Below, piece by piece: positions 32,631 to 42,884 of a stretch of DNA of 64,000 nucleotides. The first letter of the stretch is position 1. The number at the start of each line of letters is the position of its first letter. Under the pieces are notes generated by a model. The model did not search any database. It worked only from the letters and a program-made list of their open reading frames with translations, and was not told the DNA's origin. This DNA is from Micromonospora sp. RHAY321 (lineage in GTDB: Bacteria; Actinomycetota; Actinomycetes; Mycobacteriales; Micromonosporaceae). The stretch spans positions 248,001-312,000 of the forward strand of contig NZ_JAMHIW010000003.1 in the NCBI RefSeq assembly GCF_023896955.1, written 5' to 3'. A program made the translations under genes and the position numbers.

Positions 32631-34540
32631 GTGCCCAGCGGCACCCACTGGCCCCCGGACTGTCGCTGGTTGACCGTCCGAGTGATCAACCCTCCGGAGT
32701 ACGCGATGTCCACCGGCACGTTCGTCGCGCGGTTCGGATCGGCGGTCCAGCGCAACTGCACGGTCCACGACCCGGCGGCCGGCAGCGTCGGACGGAACCG
32801 CAGCCGGTTGACGCCCTTGGCGGTGTTGCCATCGTGCTCGTAGTCGGGGCCGTAGTAGCCGCCGATGCTGGTGCTGCGCAACCACGTCCCGGCCCGGGTG
32901 ATCCCGCTGGCCGCCGCGTTGTCCAGGATCACCTCACCGGCGGGCGCCCAGTCCAGCACCGCGCCGTCCTGACGCAGCCGACCCTGCAGGGCGGGTACGG
33001 ACACCGCCTGCACGGCGACGTTCCCGGTCAGCGCCAGCGACGCGGCGGTGGCGGCGGCCTGCCCGAGGATCATGAACACCGGTTCCATCCGGATCGAGCC
33101 GTACGCGATGTGGCTCGCCGAGAGACAGACCGGCACCAGCAGGTTCGGGCACTGGGCCTGGTGCGGCACGATCGCGCGATAGCTCACCGGGTACGGCGCG
33201 GGCACCCCGATCTGCACGTCCCCCTCGTTGCGCACCCGGCCGTCGACCACCACCCGCTGGCAGTTGTGCGAGTCCATCGTGTAGCTGGCCAGCCCGACGG
33301 AGTCGGCGGCGCGTACCCGGCCCCGGCAGTCGGCCTCGGTCATCACATAGGCGGAGACCATCCGGCGTGCCTCACGGATGTAGAGCATCGGCGGCCATCC
33401 ACCCGTGGTGGTGAACTCGTCGACCGGCAGCCCCCACCGGGCGGTCGAGTCGCGTACCGACGCCGGCAGGCGGGGGTCGTTGGCCAGGAACCACATCAGC
33501 CCCTGCTGGTAGGTGCGGTGCTCGGCGATGATGCCCTCCCGCGCCGCCCAGCTCGCCGTCGGGTACGAGTGGTTGAAGCCGATGTGGTCGGTGGAGACCG
33601 CCCCGTTGTTGTTGGAGTCGGTCTTGCCGCCGCCGATGGAGTGGGTGGTGAAGTACGGCCCGGTGTAGCCGGCCTGGATGTGCCGCAACAGCAGCTCGTA
33701 CCGGATCGGGTCGTAGCCGGTCGGCCTGGCGAACCGGATCCGGTTGGACGCCTGGGTCAGGCACATCCGGAAGCAGTACGCCTGGATCCGGTCGTCACCG
33801 CTGCCCTGCGGGGCGAGCGGCGTGGCGGAGATTCCCGGCAGCAGACCGCTGGCGGGCGAACCGGCCGTCACGTACGGGTCGACCGGGTAGGCGAACTGGT
33901 GGGTGTTGCGGGACTGCACCCCGTTGATCGTCTCGCCGTAGGTGTCGTTGGACTCCCGTCCGACGGTGAACCCCACCCCGGCCATGGCCAGCAGGTCACC
34001 CTCGTAGGTGGCGTCGACGAACACGCCACCGCGGTAGATCGACCCGTCCTCGGTGCGCAGCTCGGTGATGCGGTTGCCGCTGCGGCCGAGGCCGGACAGC
34101 CGGGCGTTGACGACCACCGGGACGCCCGCCTCGGCCAGCAGGTCGGCGAAGACGTCGGCGGCGACGTGCGGTTCGAACGTCATCCGCAGCGGCGAGGTCG
34201 GCGTGAGGGTTCCGCCGTGGTACTTGACGTACACCCGGCGGTAGAACTCGGCGGCCAGGCCGCCGATGGACGCCTGGACTCCGGTGTCGGTGGCGCCCAG
34301 CCCGGCGGTGCTCAACCCGCCGACGTGGCTGGTGGGCTCGACCACCACGGCGGTGCGGCCGAGACGGCGCATGGTGATCGCGGCGGCCAACCCGCCGGAG
34401 GTGGCGCCGTAGACGACCAGGTCGGCGGTGGTGACGGCGGCGAGGGCGGGGCCGGCACGGAACGGGTCGGCGAGACCGGCCAGGACGAGGCCGGCACCGC
34501 CGGCGGTCAGCAGGCGGCGGCGGGACAGGGGCAGGGACAC
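32531..34540 (-). CDS. Tat-exported FAD-dependent oxidoreductase with golvesin-like domain
   Basis: 669 residues. A twin-arginine signal (SRRRLLTAGGAGLVLAG, cleavage after ALA ~35) is followed by the FAD-binding segment ADLVVYGATSGGLAAAITMRR and VEPTSHVGGLSTAGLG (~38-85) of the FAD_oxidored family. DATYEGDLLAMAGV and RMEPVFMILGQAAATAA are further family blocks. The last ~140 residues (from AGEVILDNAAASG) are a jelly-roll resembling the golvesin/xanthan-lyase C-terminal domain, likely carbohydrate-binding. Substrate unknown; polysaccharide-linked roles are inferred. A 7-10-7 dyad lies just upstream. Confidence 0.82.
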   Translation of the reverse strand: MSLPLSRRRLLTAGGAGLVLAGLADPFRAGPALAAVTTADLVVYGATSGGLAAAITMRRLGRTAVVVEPTSHVGGLSTAGLGATDTGVQASIGGLAAEFYRRVYVKYHGGTLTPTSPLRMTFEPHVAADVFADLLAEAGVPVVVNARLSGLGRSGNRITELRTEDGSIYRGGVFVDATYEGDLLAMAGVGFTVGRESNDTYGETINGVQSRNTHQFAYPVDPYVTAGSPASGLLPGISATPLAPQGSGDDRIQAYCFRMCLTQASNRIRFARPTGYDPIRYELLLRHIQAGYTGPYFTTHSIGGGKTDSNNNGAVSTDHIGFNHSYPTASWAAREGIIAEHRTYQQGLMWFLANDPRLPASVRDSTARWGLPVDEFTTTGGWPPMLYIREARRMVSAYVMTEADCRGRVRAADSVGLASYTMDSHNCQRVVVDGRVRNEGDVQIGVPAPYPVSYRAIVPHQAQCPNLLVPVCLSASHIAYGSIRMEPVFMILGQAAATAASLALTGNVAVQAVSVPALQGRLRQDGAVLDWAPAGEVILDNAAASGITRAGTWLRSTSIGGYYGPDYEHDGNTAKGVNRLRFRPTLPAAGSWTVQLRWTADPNRATNVPVDIAYSGGLITRTVNQRQSGGQWVPLGTYPFTAGSDGSVLIRTEDTDGHVVADAVRFVCA

Positions 34541-34556
34541 GGCGGGCTCCCGAGGG

Positions 34557-34580
34557 GTAACCGGTGAGGGGGACGGTTAC
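34557..34580. promoter_or_regulatory. Inverted repeat upstream of the FAD oxidoreductase gene
   Basis: GTAACCG and CGGTTAC arms separated by 10 bases lie 17 bases before the ATG of the oxidoreductase gene. The 24-base format resembles operators of dimeric HTH regulators. No regulator is encoded next to it, so the binder is unknown; control of the exported oxidoreductase is the natural reading. A role in ending the kdp transcript is also possible. Confidence 0.4.
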
Positions 34581-34642
34581 AGAAGCACGCCGCTGCCGCT
34601 GCGAACGAAATTCTTCAATCTCTGCCGACAGGTGTCAACGGG

Positions 34643-35323
34643 TCAGGGGCGGTAGCGGTAACCCATTCCCGGCTCGGTGATGAGGTGCCGGGGGCGTGCC
34701 GGGTCGTCCTCCAGCTTGCGCCGGAGCTGCGCCAGGTACTGGCGCAGGTAGTTGGTCTCGTTCTGGTACTCCGGGCCCCACACGTCCTGGAGGAGCTGAC
34801 GCTGGCTGACCAGCTTGCCGGGGTGGCGCAGCAGCTTCTCCAGCACACTCCACTGGGTGGGGGTCAGCTTGACCTCGGTGCCGTCGTCCCGCCGCACGCT
34901 GTGGTCGGCCAGGTCGACGGTGTGCTGGCCGATCCGCAGCGCGGGCACCGCCTCGCTGGGCGTGCCGAGGCGCCGGGTGACCGCCCGGATGCGGGCCAGC
35001 AGTTCCTCCACCCCGAACGGCTTGGTGACGTAGTCGTCCGCGCCGGCGTCGAGTGCGGCGACCTTGTCCTCGCTGCCGGCCCGCCCGGAGAGCACGATGA
35101 TCGGTACGTCCGTCCAGCCGCGCAGGCCGCGGATGACCTCCACCCCGTCGATGTCCGGAAGGCCGAGGTCGAGCACCACCAGATCGGGTGGGTGGCTGGC
35201 GGCGGCCTTCAGCGCGGCGGCTCCGGTGCCGGCGACGTCCACGTCGTACCGGCGGGCGCGCAGGTTGATCCGCAGGGCACGCAGGATCTGCGGCTCGTCG
35301 TCGACGACCAGGATGCGGGTCAT
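34643..35323 (-). CDS. kdpE: KdpE response regulator of the K+ uptake operon
   Basis: 226 residues, OmpR/PhoB type. The receiver domain (~1-120) has acidic pocket VVDDEPQ, phospho-acceptor Asp in DLVVLDLGLPDIDG (~52) and Lys in DDYVTKPFG. The winged-helix output domain has LTPTQWSVLEKLLRHPGKLV and NYLRQYLAQLRRKLEDDP, with the final GMGYRYRP. It receives phosphate from KdpD and activates kdp transcription under potassium limitation. The ATG at 35323 overlaps the kdpD stop (ATGA). Confidence 0.95.
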   Translation of the reverse strand: MTRILVVDDEPQILRALRINLRARRYDVDVAGTGAAALKAAASHPPDLVVLDLGLPDIDGVEVIRGLRGWTDVPIIVLSGRAGSEDKVAALDAGADDYVTKPFGVEELLARIRAVTRRLGTPSEAVPALRIGQHTVDLADHSVRRDDGTEVKLTPTQWSVLEKLLRHPGKLVSQRQLLQDVWGPEYQNETNYLRQYLAQLRRKLEDDPARPRHLITEPGMGYRYRP

Positions 35324-37881
35324 TCCTGCGGCCCTTCCGAGCTGCTCTGCGTGGCGGCGGGCAGCCGCAGCACCATCGTGAGCCCACCGCCGGGGGTGGT
35401 CTCGGGGGTGATGCTGCCACCCATCGCCTCGGCCAGACCCCGGGACAGGGCAAGCCCGAGGCCGACGCCGGTCTGGTTGTCCCGGTCGCCGAGGCGCTGG
35501 AACGGCAGGAAGACGTGCTCCCACTGGTCCTCCGGGATGCCCGGTCCACGGTCGATGATCCGCAGCTCCACCTGGCCGGCGTGGGCGCTCGCGGTGACCG
35601 TGGGCGGCTGCTCCGGCGGGCTGTAGCGCAGCGCGTTCGCGATGACGTTGACCAGGACCCGTTCCAGCAGGCCCGGGTCGGCGGTGGCGGCGGGCAGATC
35701 GGCCGGGATGTCGGTGCCGACGGCGGCGGCGGGTGGCCCGATCTCGTCCAGCGCCCGGGGTACGGCGTCCTCCAGGCCGACCGCGGTCGCCGCGATGCCC
35801 AGGACGCCGGCCTGGAGCCGACTCATGTCCAGCAGGTTGCCGACCAGCCGCGCGAGCCGGTCCAGCGACTCCTCGGCGGTCTCCAGCAGCTCCTCGCGGT
35901 CCTGCTCGTCGAACTCGATGTCGTGGCTGCGCAGACTGGTCACGGCCGCCTTCGCCGAGGCCAGCGGGGTACGCAGGTCGTGGCTGACCGCGGCGAGCAG
36001 CGCGGTACGCATCCGGTCCGCCGCGGCGAGGGGCCGGGCGGTGGCCGCCTCCTCGGCGAGCCGTTCCTGGCGCAGCGCGACGGCGGCCTGAGCGGCGAAC
36101 GCCTCGACGATCCGCCGGTCGGCGGCCTCCAGCCGGCGGCCGCTGAGCACGACGGTGATCCGTTCGTCGACCGGCACCGCCGTCTCGCCCTCGTCGGGCG
36201 TGCAGGCCGGACGCTCGCCGACGCTGGCCACCACACACCAGGCGTGCTCCTCGCGGGCCCGCTCCGGGCGCCCACTGGCCTCCTCGGCCAACTCCAGCAC
36301 GCTCACCGCGCGCAGCCCGAAGGTCTCCCGGAGCTGATCCAACAGGGCGGGCAGGGGACGTTCGCCGCGCAGCACACCACCGGCCACGGCGGCGAGGGTC
36401 TGCGCGTCGGCGGCGGCCCGCGCGGCCTCCCGGGTACGCCGGGCCGCCACGTCGACGATCCAGCTCACCGCCAGCGCCACGCCGACGAAGACGGCCAGGG
36501 CGAGCAGGTTGTCCGCCTCGGCGATGGTCAACGTGCGGTACGGCGGGGTGAAGAACCAGTTGAGCAGCAGTGAGCCGCCGAGCGCGGCGACCAGGGCCGG
36601 CCAGAGCCCGCCGACCAGCGCGACGCCGACGACCCCGGCGAGGAAGAGCAGGATGTCGTTGGTCAGCGTCAGGTCGGGCAGCGTCCTCAGCAGCAGGGTG
36701 AGCAGTGGCATGCCGAGCACGGCCAGGGCGAACCCGAGCAGCCGCCGGCGCCGGGACAGGGCCGCCGGCACCGCCGCCGCCCGGCGACCCTTGCCGGCCT
36801 GCTTGTGGGTGACCAGGTGCACGTCGATCGACCCGGAGAGCGCGGTGGTGGTCACCCCGACGCCCCGGGCGAAGATCTGCGCGAGGCGGCCCCGCCGGCT
36901 GGCGCCGAGCACCAACTGGGTGGCGTTCACCCCCTGGGCGAAGTCCAGCAGCGCGGCCGGCACGTCGGTGCCGAGCACCTGGTGGTATGTGCCGCCCAGA
37001 CTCTCGACCAGCACCCGCTGGCGGGCCAGTTGCGCCGGGTCGGCGCCGGCCAGGCCGTCGCTGCGCGCCACGTGCACGGCGAGCAGGTCGGCGCCCTTGC
37101 TGCGGGCCGCGACCCGGGCCGCGCGCCGGATCAGCGTCTCGCCCTCCGGGCCACCGGTCAGTGCCACCACGACCCGCTCCCGGGCCTCCCAGGTGGCGGC
37201 GATGCCCTGCTGGCTGCGGTACCGGTCGAGCTGCTCGTCGACCTTGTCGGCCAGCCAGAGCAGCGCCAGCTCGCGCAGCGCGGTGAGGTTGCCGACCCGG
37301 AAGTAGTTGCCCAGCGCGGCGTCGATCTTGTCGGGGCGGTAGATGTTGCCGTGCGCCATCCGCCGGCGCAGCGCCTCGGGCGTCATGTCGACCAGCTCGA
37401 CCTGCTCGGCCGCGCGGACGATCTCGTCCGGCAGGGTCTCCCGCTGGGTGGTGCCGGTGATCTGGGCGACTACGTCGTTGACCGATTCCAGGTGCTGCAC
37501 GTTGACCGTGGACAGCACGTCGATCCCCGCGTCGAGCAGCTCCTGGACGTCCTGCCAGCGCTTGTCGTGCCGGGATCCGGGCACGTTGGTGTGCGCCAGC
37601 TCGTCGACCACCGCGATCTCCGGCCGGCGGGCCAGCACCGCGTCCAGGTCCATCTCGGTGAACTCGACGCCGCGGTAGGTCATCGTGCGGCGAGGCACCT
37701 GCTCCAGGTCGCCGAGCATGGCCGCGGTGTGCTGGCGGCCGTGGGTCTCGACGAAACCGATCACCACGTCTGCGCCGCGCGCGGCCCGCCGCTGGGCCTC
37801 CTCCAACATGGCGTACGTCTTACCGACGCCGGGGGCGGCCCCGAGATAGATGCGCAGTTCTCCGCGTGGCACGGGGACCAT
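35320..37881 (-). CDS. kdpD: KdpD sensor histidine kinase
   Basis: 853 residues. The N-terminal KdpD domain carries Walker A GAAPGVGKT (~14-22) and FVETHGR; a universal-stress-like domain follows (~240-370). Four clustered transmembrane helices of DUF4118 lie at ~385-480, then a GAF-like region, the H-box SHDLRTPLASAK (~645), N-box NVIANALRYS and G-boxes DRGPGIPE and GVGLGLALSRGL. It senses K+ status and turgor and phosphorylates KdpE. Start ATG at 37881, 63 bases after kdpC; the stop overlaps kdpE. Confidence 0.95.
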   Translation of the reverse strand: MVPVPRGELRIYLGAAPGVGKTYAMLEEAQRRAARGADVVIGFVETHGRQHTAAMLGDLEQVPRRTMTYRGVEFTEMDLDAVLARRPEIAVVDELAHTNVPGSRHDKRWQDVQELLDAGIDVLSTVNVQHLESVNDVVAQITGTTQRETLPDEIVRAAEQVELVDMTPEALRRRMAHGNIYRPDKIDAALGNYFRVGNLTALRELALLWLADKVDEQLDRYRSQQGIAATWEARERVVVALTGGPEGETLIRRAARVAARSKGADLLAVHVARSDGLAGADPAQLARQRVLVESLGGTYHQVLGTDVPAALLDFAQGVNATQLVLGASRRGRLAQIFARGVGVTTTALSGSIDVHLVTHKQAGKGRRAAAVPAALSRRRRLLGFALAVLGMPLLTLLLRTLPDLTLTNDILLFLAGVVGVALVGGLWPALVAALGGSLLLNWFFTPPYRTLTIAEADNLLALAVFVGVALAVSWIVDVAARRTREAARAAADAQTLAAVAGGVLRGERPLPALLDQLRETFGLRAVSVLELAEEASGRPERAREEHAWCVVASVGERPACTPDEGETAVPVDERITVVLSGRRLEAADRRIVEAFAAQAAVALRQERLAEEAATARPLAAADRMRTALLAAVSHDLRTPLASAKAAVTSLRSHDIEFDEQDREELLETAEESLDRLARLVGNLLDMSRLQAGVLGIAATAVGLEDAVPRALDEIGPPAAAVGTDIPADLPAATADPGLLERVLVNVIANALRYSPPEQPPTVTASAHAGQVELRIIDRGPGIPEDQWEHVFLPFQRLGDRDNQTGVGLGLALSRGLAEAMGGSITPETTPGGGLTMVLRLPAATQSSSEGPQE

Positions 37882-37944
37882 CCTCCCTGGTCAGATCGGC
37901 GGGCGGGGCCGCGCCCGGATGGCACGGCCCCGCCCGAGGTGCGC

Positions 37945-38826
37945 TCAGCGTGCGGCGAACTGCTTGTCGAGGGCGATGTTCAGCTCCAGCACGTTGACCC
38001 CCGGCTCGCCCATGAAGCCGAGCCCGCGCCCGTCGGTGTGCTCCCTGACCAACTTGCGGACCGCCGCCGGGTCCGCGCCGCGCTCGCGCACGACCCGGTT
38101 CACCTGCAACTCGGCGTACGCCGGGCTGATCTGCGGGTCGAGGCCGCTGCCGCTGGCGGTGACCGCGTCGGCGGGCACGGCCGGCTCCGCGGGCGCGTCG
38201 CCGCGGATCGGGGTGACCACCCCGCCGGCGGCCACGTAGTCCTCGCCGGGCTGGGCCGGCTCCACCGCGACACCCTGGTACTCGGTGACGAACGGAGTGG
38301 CCGGGGCGGCCTGGTTGACACTGACCACCCGGGTGACCGGGCCGGTCAGACCGTCGGCGCGGAAGACGGCGAGCACGGCGCCCACACCGTCGTCGGTGCA
38401 GTAGGGGCGTCGGCCGTCGACGCCGTTGAGCTCGCCGACCTCCCTGCTTCGCCCGCACACCTGGGTGAGCAGGCTCTCGCTGGACTCCTCCGGATCGGTG
38501 GCGATGGTGTCGACCACGCTCTCCGGTCCCAGGTTGCTGGCCGAGGTGGAGGTCGGGTCGTAGCCGTCGCCGGCGGCGGACGGGCGGGACTGGAAGTACC
38601 GCGGGACGGGGTTGCCGTCGGCGTCGGTGAAGGACTGGCCGATCAGCGCGCTGCCGACCGTCGTGCCGCCGGCGTCGATCAGCGAGCCGTCGGCCTTGTG
38701 GTTGAGGCCGGGCAATTGGCCGACGGCGACCAGGGCCAGCGGGTAGACCAGCCCGAGCAGCACCGTGAAGACGAGCAGGGCGCGCAGGGCGGCGAGGTGT
38801 TGGGCGAGCCAGGTGGGTAGGCGCAT
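37945..38826 (-). CDS. kdpC: KdpC subunit of K+-ATPase, with a large insertion
   Basis: 293 residues against ~190 in E. coli. One N-terminal transmembrane helix (LRALLVFTVLLGLVYPLALVA) is followed by family blocks YFQSRPSAAGDGYDP and, much later, VTASGSGLDPQISPAYAELQV and GEPGVNVLELNIALD. Between them an extra ~85 residues (~118-205) includes two cysteines (LTQVCGRS, RPYCTDD) and a Val/Pro-rich tract, all on the extracytoplasmic side. KdpC stabilises the KdpAB complex and assists K+ or ATP affinity. Start ATG shares one base with the kdpB stop (TGATG). Confidence 0.93.
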   Translation of the reverse strand: MRLPTWLAQHLAALRALLVFTVLLGLVYPLALVAVGQLPGLNHKADGSLIDAGGTTVGSALIGQSFTDADGNPVPRYFQSRPSAAGDGYDPTSTSASNLGPESVVDTIATDPEESSESLLTQVCGRSREVGELNGVDGRRPYCTDDGVGAVLAVFRADGLTGPVTRVVSVNQAAPATPFVTEYQGVAVEPAQPGEDYVAAGGVVTPIRGDAPAEPAVPADAVTASGSGLDPQISPAYAELQVNRVVRERGADPAAVRKLVREHTDGRGLGFMGEPGVNVLELNIALDKQFAAR

Positions 38827-41021
38827 CACGAAATCCCCGGGATGAACTGGATGAGCAGGTCGATGATCTTGATCCCGATGAACGGCACGATGATGCCGCC
38901 CAGTCCGTACAGCAACAGGTTGCGGCTGAGCAGCTTCGACGCGGCCGCCGGCCGGTACCGCACGCCGCGAAGGGCGAGCGGGATCAGCGCGATGATCACC
39001 AGGGCGTTGAAGATGACGGCGGCCAGGATCGCCGACTCCGGGCTGGACAGCCGCATGATGTTCAGCGCGTCCAGGCTCGGGTAGAGGCCGGCGAACATGG
39101 CCGGGATGATCGCGAAATATTTCGCGATGTCGTTGGAGATGCTGAACGTCGTCAGGGCACCACGGGTGATCAGCAACTGCTTGCCGATCTCCACGATCTC
39201 GATCAGCTTGGTCGGGTCGGAATCGAGGTCGACCATGTTGCCGGCCTCCTTGGCGGCCGACGTGCCGGTGTTCATCGCCACGCCGACGTCGGCCTGCGCG
39301 AGCGCCGGAGCGTCGTTGGTGCCGTCGCCGGTCATCGCGACCAGCCGGCCACCCTCCTGCTCCCGCTTGATCAGCGCGAGCTTGTCCTCCGGCGTCGCCT
39401 CGGCCAGGAAGTCGTCCACCCCGGCCTCGTCCGCGATCGCCTTCGCGGTACGCGGGTTGTCGCCGGTGATCATCACGGTCCGGATGCCCATCCGGCGCAT
39501 CTCGTCGAAGCGCTCCCGCATGCCGGACTTGACGACGTCCTTGAGGTGGATGACGCCGAGCGCACGGGCCGGTTCGCCGTCGACGTGCTCGGCGACGACC
39601 AGCGGGGTGCCGCCGGTGCCACTGATGGCGTCCACGATCTCGCCGACCTGCTCGGTCGGGTGCCCGCCGTTCTCCCGTACCCACTTCATCACGGCGGCGG
39701 CTGCGCCCTTGCGGACCCGGCGTGCCGTGTCGACCGCGCCGCCGTCCACGCTGGCGTCCGGGGTCATATCGACGCCGCTCATCCGCGTCTGCGCGGTGAA
39801 CGGCACGAAGGTGGCGTGCGGCATCACGCCGGGCTCGCGCTCGCGCAGCCCGAACTCGTTCTTCGCCAGCACCACCACCGAGCGCCCCTCGGGGGTCTCG
39901 TCGGCGAGGCTGGACAGTTGTGCGGCGTCGGCCAGGGTCGCGGCGGTGACCCCTTCGACGGGTACGAACTCGGCGGCCTGCCGATTGCCCAGTGTGATGG
40001 TGCCGGTCTTGTCCAGCAGGAGCGTGTTCACGTCACCGGCCGCCTCGACGGCCCGGCCGCTCATGGCCAGCACGTTGCGCTGCACGAGCCGGTCCATACC
40101 GGCGATGCCGATGGCGGAGAGCAACGCGCCGATCGTGGTGGGGATGAGACACACCAGCAGCGAGATCAGCACGATCCCGCTGACACCGGCGTCGGTGATC
40201 GCACCGCTGTCGGGCGCCGCGGCCTGGTACGCCTTGGAGAAGATGGCCAGCGGCTGGAGGGTGACCACGGCCAGCAGGAAGATGATCGTGAGCGCGGCGA
40301 GCAGGATGTTCAGCGCGATCTCGTTCGGCGTCTTCTGCCGGTTGGCACCCTCGACAAGGGCGATCATCCGGTCGATGAAGCTCTCCCCCGGCTTCTGGGT
40401 GATCTTCACGATGATCCGGTCGGAGAGCACCTTCGTGCCACCCGTGACCGCGCTGCGGTCGCCGCCGGACTCCCGGATGACCGGGGCCGACTCGCCGGTG
40501 ATGGCCGACTCGTCGACGCTGGCGATGCCCTCGACGATGTCGCCGTCACCGGGGATGATGCCGCCGGCCTCGACCAGCACGATGTCGCCCTGGCGCAGTT
40601 GCGGCGCCGGCACCGCCTCGTCGGTGTAGGCGTTGGCCCGGGCACCCGGCGTCCAGCCGATCAGCCGGGTGGCGATGGTGTCCTGCTTGGCCTGCCGCAA
40701 CGCGGCGGCCTGGGCCTTGCCCCGGCCCTCGGCGACCGCCTCGGCCAGGTTGGCGAAGAGCACGGTCAGCCAGAGCCAGACGGTGATCGCCCAGGCGAAC
40801 ACCGACGGGTCGGTCACCGCCAGGACGGTGGTGAAGGCCGCTCCGACCTCCACGATCAGCATCACCGGGTTGCGCCACAGGGTGGTCGGGTTGAGCTTGC
40901 GCAGGGCGTCCGGCAGGGACCGGATCAGCTGCTGGGGGTCGAGCAGTCCCCCACCGACCCGGTTGCCGTGGGTGGCTGGGGTACCGGGGAGTTGCTCTGT
41001 TGGGGCGGACGTGACGGACAT
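38826..41021 (-). CDS. kdpB: KdpB, P-type ATPase subunit
   Basis: About 731 residues. The A-domain [14 protein letters not shown], the phosphorylation motif [14 protein letters not shown] (~325), [19 protein letters not shown] and the membrane Lys/Asp helix [15 protein letters not shown] are all present. It hydrolyses ATP to drive K+ import through KdpA. Two starts are possible: ATG at 41021, supported by GAGGA eight bases upstream, and ATG at 41036 with a poorer site; the first is used. The N-terminal ~45 residues are longer than in E. coli. Confidence 0.95.
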   Translation of the reverse strand: MSVTSAPTEQLPGTPATHGNRVGGGLLDPQQLIRSLPDALRKLNPTTLWRNPVMLIVEVGAAFTTVLAVTDPSVFAWAITVWLWLTVLFANLAEAVAEGRGKAQAAALRQAKQDTIATRLIGWTPGARANAYTDEAVPAPQLRQGDIVLVEAGGIIPGDGDIVEGIASVDESAITGESAPVIRESGGDRSAVTGGTKVLSDRIIVKITQKPGESFIDRMIALVEGANRQKTPNEIALNILLAALTIIFLLAVVTLQPLAIFSKAYQAAAPDSGAITDAGVSGIVLISLLVCLIPTTIGALLSAIGIAGMDRLVQRNVLAMSGRAVEAAGDVNTLLLDKTGTITLGNRQAAEFVPVEGVTAATLADAAQLSSLADETPEGRSVVVLAKNEFGLREREPGVMPHATFVPFTAQTRMSGVDMTPDASVDGGAVDTARRVRKGAAAAVMKWVRENGGHPTEQVGEIVDAISGTGGTPLVVAEHVDGEPARALGVIHLKDVVKSGMRERFDEMRRMGIRTVMITGDNPRTAKAIADEAGVDDFLAEATPEDKLALIKREQEGGRLVAMTGDGTNDAPALAQADVGVAMNTGTSAAKEAGNMVDLDSDPTKLIEIVEIGKQLLITRGALTTFSISNDIAKYFAIIPAMFAGLYPSLDALNIMRLSSPESAILAAVIFNALVIIALIPLALRGVRYRPAAASKLLSRNLLLYGLGGIIVPFIGIKIIDLLIQFIPGIS

Positions 41022-41041
41022 GTCCTCGTTCCTCATGGTGG

Positions 41042-42697
41042 TCAGAGCCCTTCTGCCAGCGGGCCGAGCGCGAGTGCGGGCAGGAAGGTCAGCGCGACGA
41101 GGACCACCGTGACGCCGACGACCATGCCGATGAACAGCGGTCGGTGGGTCGGCAGGGTGCCCTCGGACGCGGGGGTGGGTGCCTGGCGGGCCAGTGAGCC
41201 GGCCAACGCGAGCACGAAGATGATCGGGAGGAATCGGCCGAACAGCATGCACAACCCGAGCGCGGTGTCCCACCAGGTGGTGTTGACCGTGATTCCGCCG
41301 AAGGCGGAGCCGTTGTTGTTGCTGGCCGAGGTGAACGCGTAGAGCACCTCGGAGAGGCCGTGCGGCCCGACGTTGAGCGCGGTGGAGTTGTTGCCGGTGG
41401 CGAACGCGGCGGCCGTACCGACGAGCACCAGGATCGGCGTGATCAGGAAGTAGAGCGAGGCGAACTTGATCTCTCGCGAGCCGATCTTCTTGCCCAGGTA
41501 CTCCGGGGTCCGGCCGACCATCAGGCCGGCCACGAAGACGGTGATCACCGCGAGGATGAGCAGGCCGTAGAGACCGGAACCCGTACCGCCCGGGGCGACC
41601 TCGCCGAGCATCATGTTGACCATCGTCATCATGCCGCCGAGCGGGGTGAACGAGTCGTGGAACGAGTTCACCGCCCCGGTCGAGGTCAGCGTCGTGGCGG
41701 CGGCGAAGGTGGCCGAGTTCGACACGTCGAACCGCACCTCCTTGCCCTCCAGGGCGGCGCCGACCGCCTGCGGCACGGTGCCGTGCCCGGTCAGCTCGAA
41801 GATGTTGGTGATGACCACACTGGCGAACGCCAGGATCCCCATCACCGCGGCGATGGCGTAGCCCTGCCGGTTCTGCCCGACCATCCGGCCGAAGACCCGG
41901 GGCATGCTGAACGGGATCAGGAAGATCAGGAAGATCTGCAGCCAGTTCGTCCACGTGGTCGGGTTCTCGAACGGGTGGGCGCTGTTGACGTTGTAGAAGC
42001 CGCCACCGTTGGTACCCAGCTCCTTGATCACTTCCTGGCTGGCGACCGGACCACCGGTGATGGTCTGCGAGCCGCCGGTCAGCGTCGTCACGTCGGTGCC
42101 GGCGGAAAGGTTCTGCACCACCCCGCCGAGCATCAGCGCGAGGGCGCCGAGCACCGCGATCGGCAGCAGGATCCGCAGCGTGATCCGGGTCAGGTCGACC
42201 CAGAAGTTGCCCAACTGCCCGGTACGGCTGCGGGCGAAGCCACGCACCAGCGCGACCGCCACCGCGATGCCGACCGCCGCGGAGACGAAGTTCTGCACCG
42301 CCAGGCCGGCCATCTGCACCAGGTGACCCATGGTCGACTCACCCGAGTACGACTGCCAGTTGGTGTTGGTCACGAAGGAGACGGCGGTGTTCCACGCGCC
42401 GTGCGGCACGACCGGGTCGAAGCCCAGCGACAGCCAGAGGTGGTTCTGCACCCGCTGGAACAGGTAGAGGAACAGGATCGAGACCGCGGAGAACGCCAGC
42501 ACGCTGCGGGCGTACACACCCCAGGTCTGCTCGGCGGCCGGATTGACCCCGACCAGGCGGAAGATTCCCCGCTCGACCCGGGACTGCCGGGTGCCGGAGA
42601 CCGCCCGGAACATGTAGTCGCCGAACGGCTTGTAGACGGCTACCAGGGCCGCCATCAGCGTCAACACGAAGATGACGCCCGCTGTCGTCATGGTCAT
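41042..42697 (-). CDS. kdpA: KdpA, K+-binding channel-like subunit
   Basis: 551 residues with ten transmembrane helices. The four selectivity-filter-like loops are recognisable, for example [33 protein letters not shown] (landmark ~225-245), and [15 protein letters not shown] (~455). It takes K+ from outside and passes it to the KdpB route. The ATG at 42697 shares a base with the kdpF stop (TGATG). Twenty bases separate it from kdpB. Confidence 0.95.
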   Translation of the reverse strand: MTMTTAGVIFVLTLMAALVAVYKPFGDYMFRAVSGTRQSRVERGIFRLVGVNPAAEQTWGVYARSVLAFSAVSILFLYLFQRVQNHLWLSLGFDPVVPHGAWNTAVSFVTNTNWQSYSGESTMGHLVQMAGLAVQNFVSAAVGIAVAVALVRGFARSRTGQLGNFWVDLTRITLRILLPIAVLGALALMLGGVVQNLSAGTDVTTLTGGSQTITGGPVASQEVIKELGTNGGGFYNVNSAHPFENPTTWTNWLQIFLIFLIPFSMPRVFGRMVGQNRQGYAIAAVMGILAFASVVITNIFELTGHGTVPQAVGAALEGKEVRFDVSNSATFAAATTLTSTGAVNSFHDSFTPLGGMMTMVNMMLGEVAPGGTGSGLYGLLILAVITVFVAGLMVGRTPEYLGKKIGSREIKFASLYFLITPILVLVGTAAAFATGNNSTALNVGPHGLSEVLYAFTSASNNNGSAFGGITVNTTWWDTALGLCMLFGRFLPIIFVLALAGSLARQAPTPASEGTLPTHRPLFIGMVVGVTVVLVALTFLPALALGPLAEGL

Positions 42698-42786
42698 CAG
42701 AAGCGCTCCGGAAACAACAGGGCGAACACCAGGAACGCGCCCAGGACGATCGCGAGCACCAGGCCGACGGCATTGACCGCGTTCAC
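42697..42786 (-). CDS. kdpF: KdpF, small membrane subunit
   Basis: 29 residues ([18 protein letters not shown], ending LLFPERF), one transmembrane helix, matching KdpF in size, helix and terminal P-E-R-F. KdpF stabilises the KdpFABC complex in the membrane. GTG start at 42786 overlapping the upstream peptide stop (GTGA), and a stop overlapping kdpA (TGATG). Confidence 0.88.
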   Translation of the reverse strand: MNAVNAVGLVLAIVLGAFLVFALLFPERF

Positions 42787-42866
42787 AGCTTCTCCACCGC
42801 CCGGACCACCAGGGCGAGCACTGCGAACAGCGCCACCGTCAGGATCACGAACACCACGTCAGACAC
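42783..42866 (-). CDS. 27-aa membrane peptide heading the kdp operon
   Basis: A frame of 28 codons starting GTG at 42866 encodes [19 protein letters not shown] followed by VVRAVEKL: a single hydrophobic helix with a basic C-terminus. GGAG precedes the start by about seven bases, and the stop overlaps kdpF as GTGA. It is therefore translated as the first cistron. I recall similar unnamed peptides before kdpF in other actinobacteria. It may be an extra Kdp subunit or a translational coupler; neither is established. Confidence 0.75.
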   Translation of the reverse strand: MSDVVFVILTVALFAVLALVVRAVEKL

Positions 42867-42884
42867 GCTGACTCCTCATACCGG

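Noticed and set aside
41022..41954. An upstream extension of kdpB giving 1042 codons
   Set aside because: The added ~310 codons overlap kdpA out of frame and show no P-type ATPase homology.
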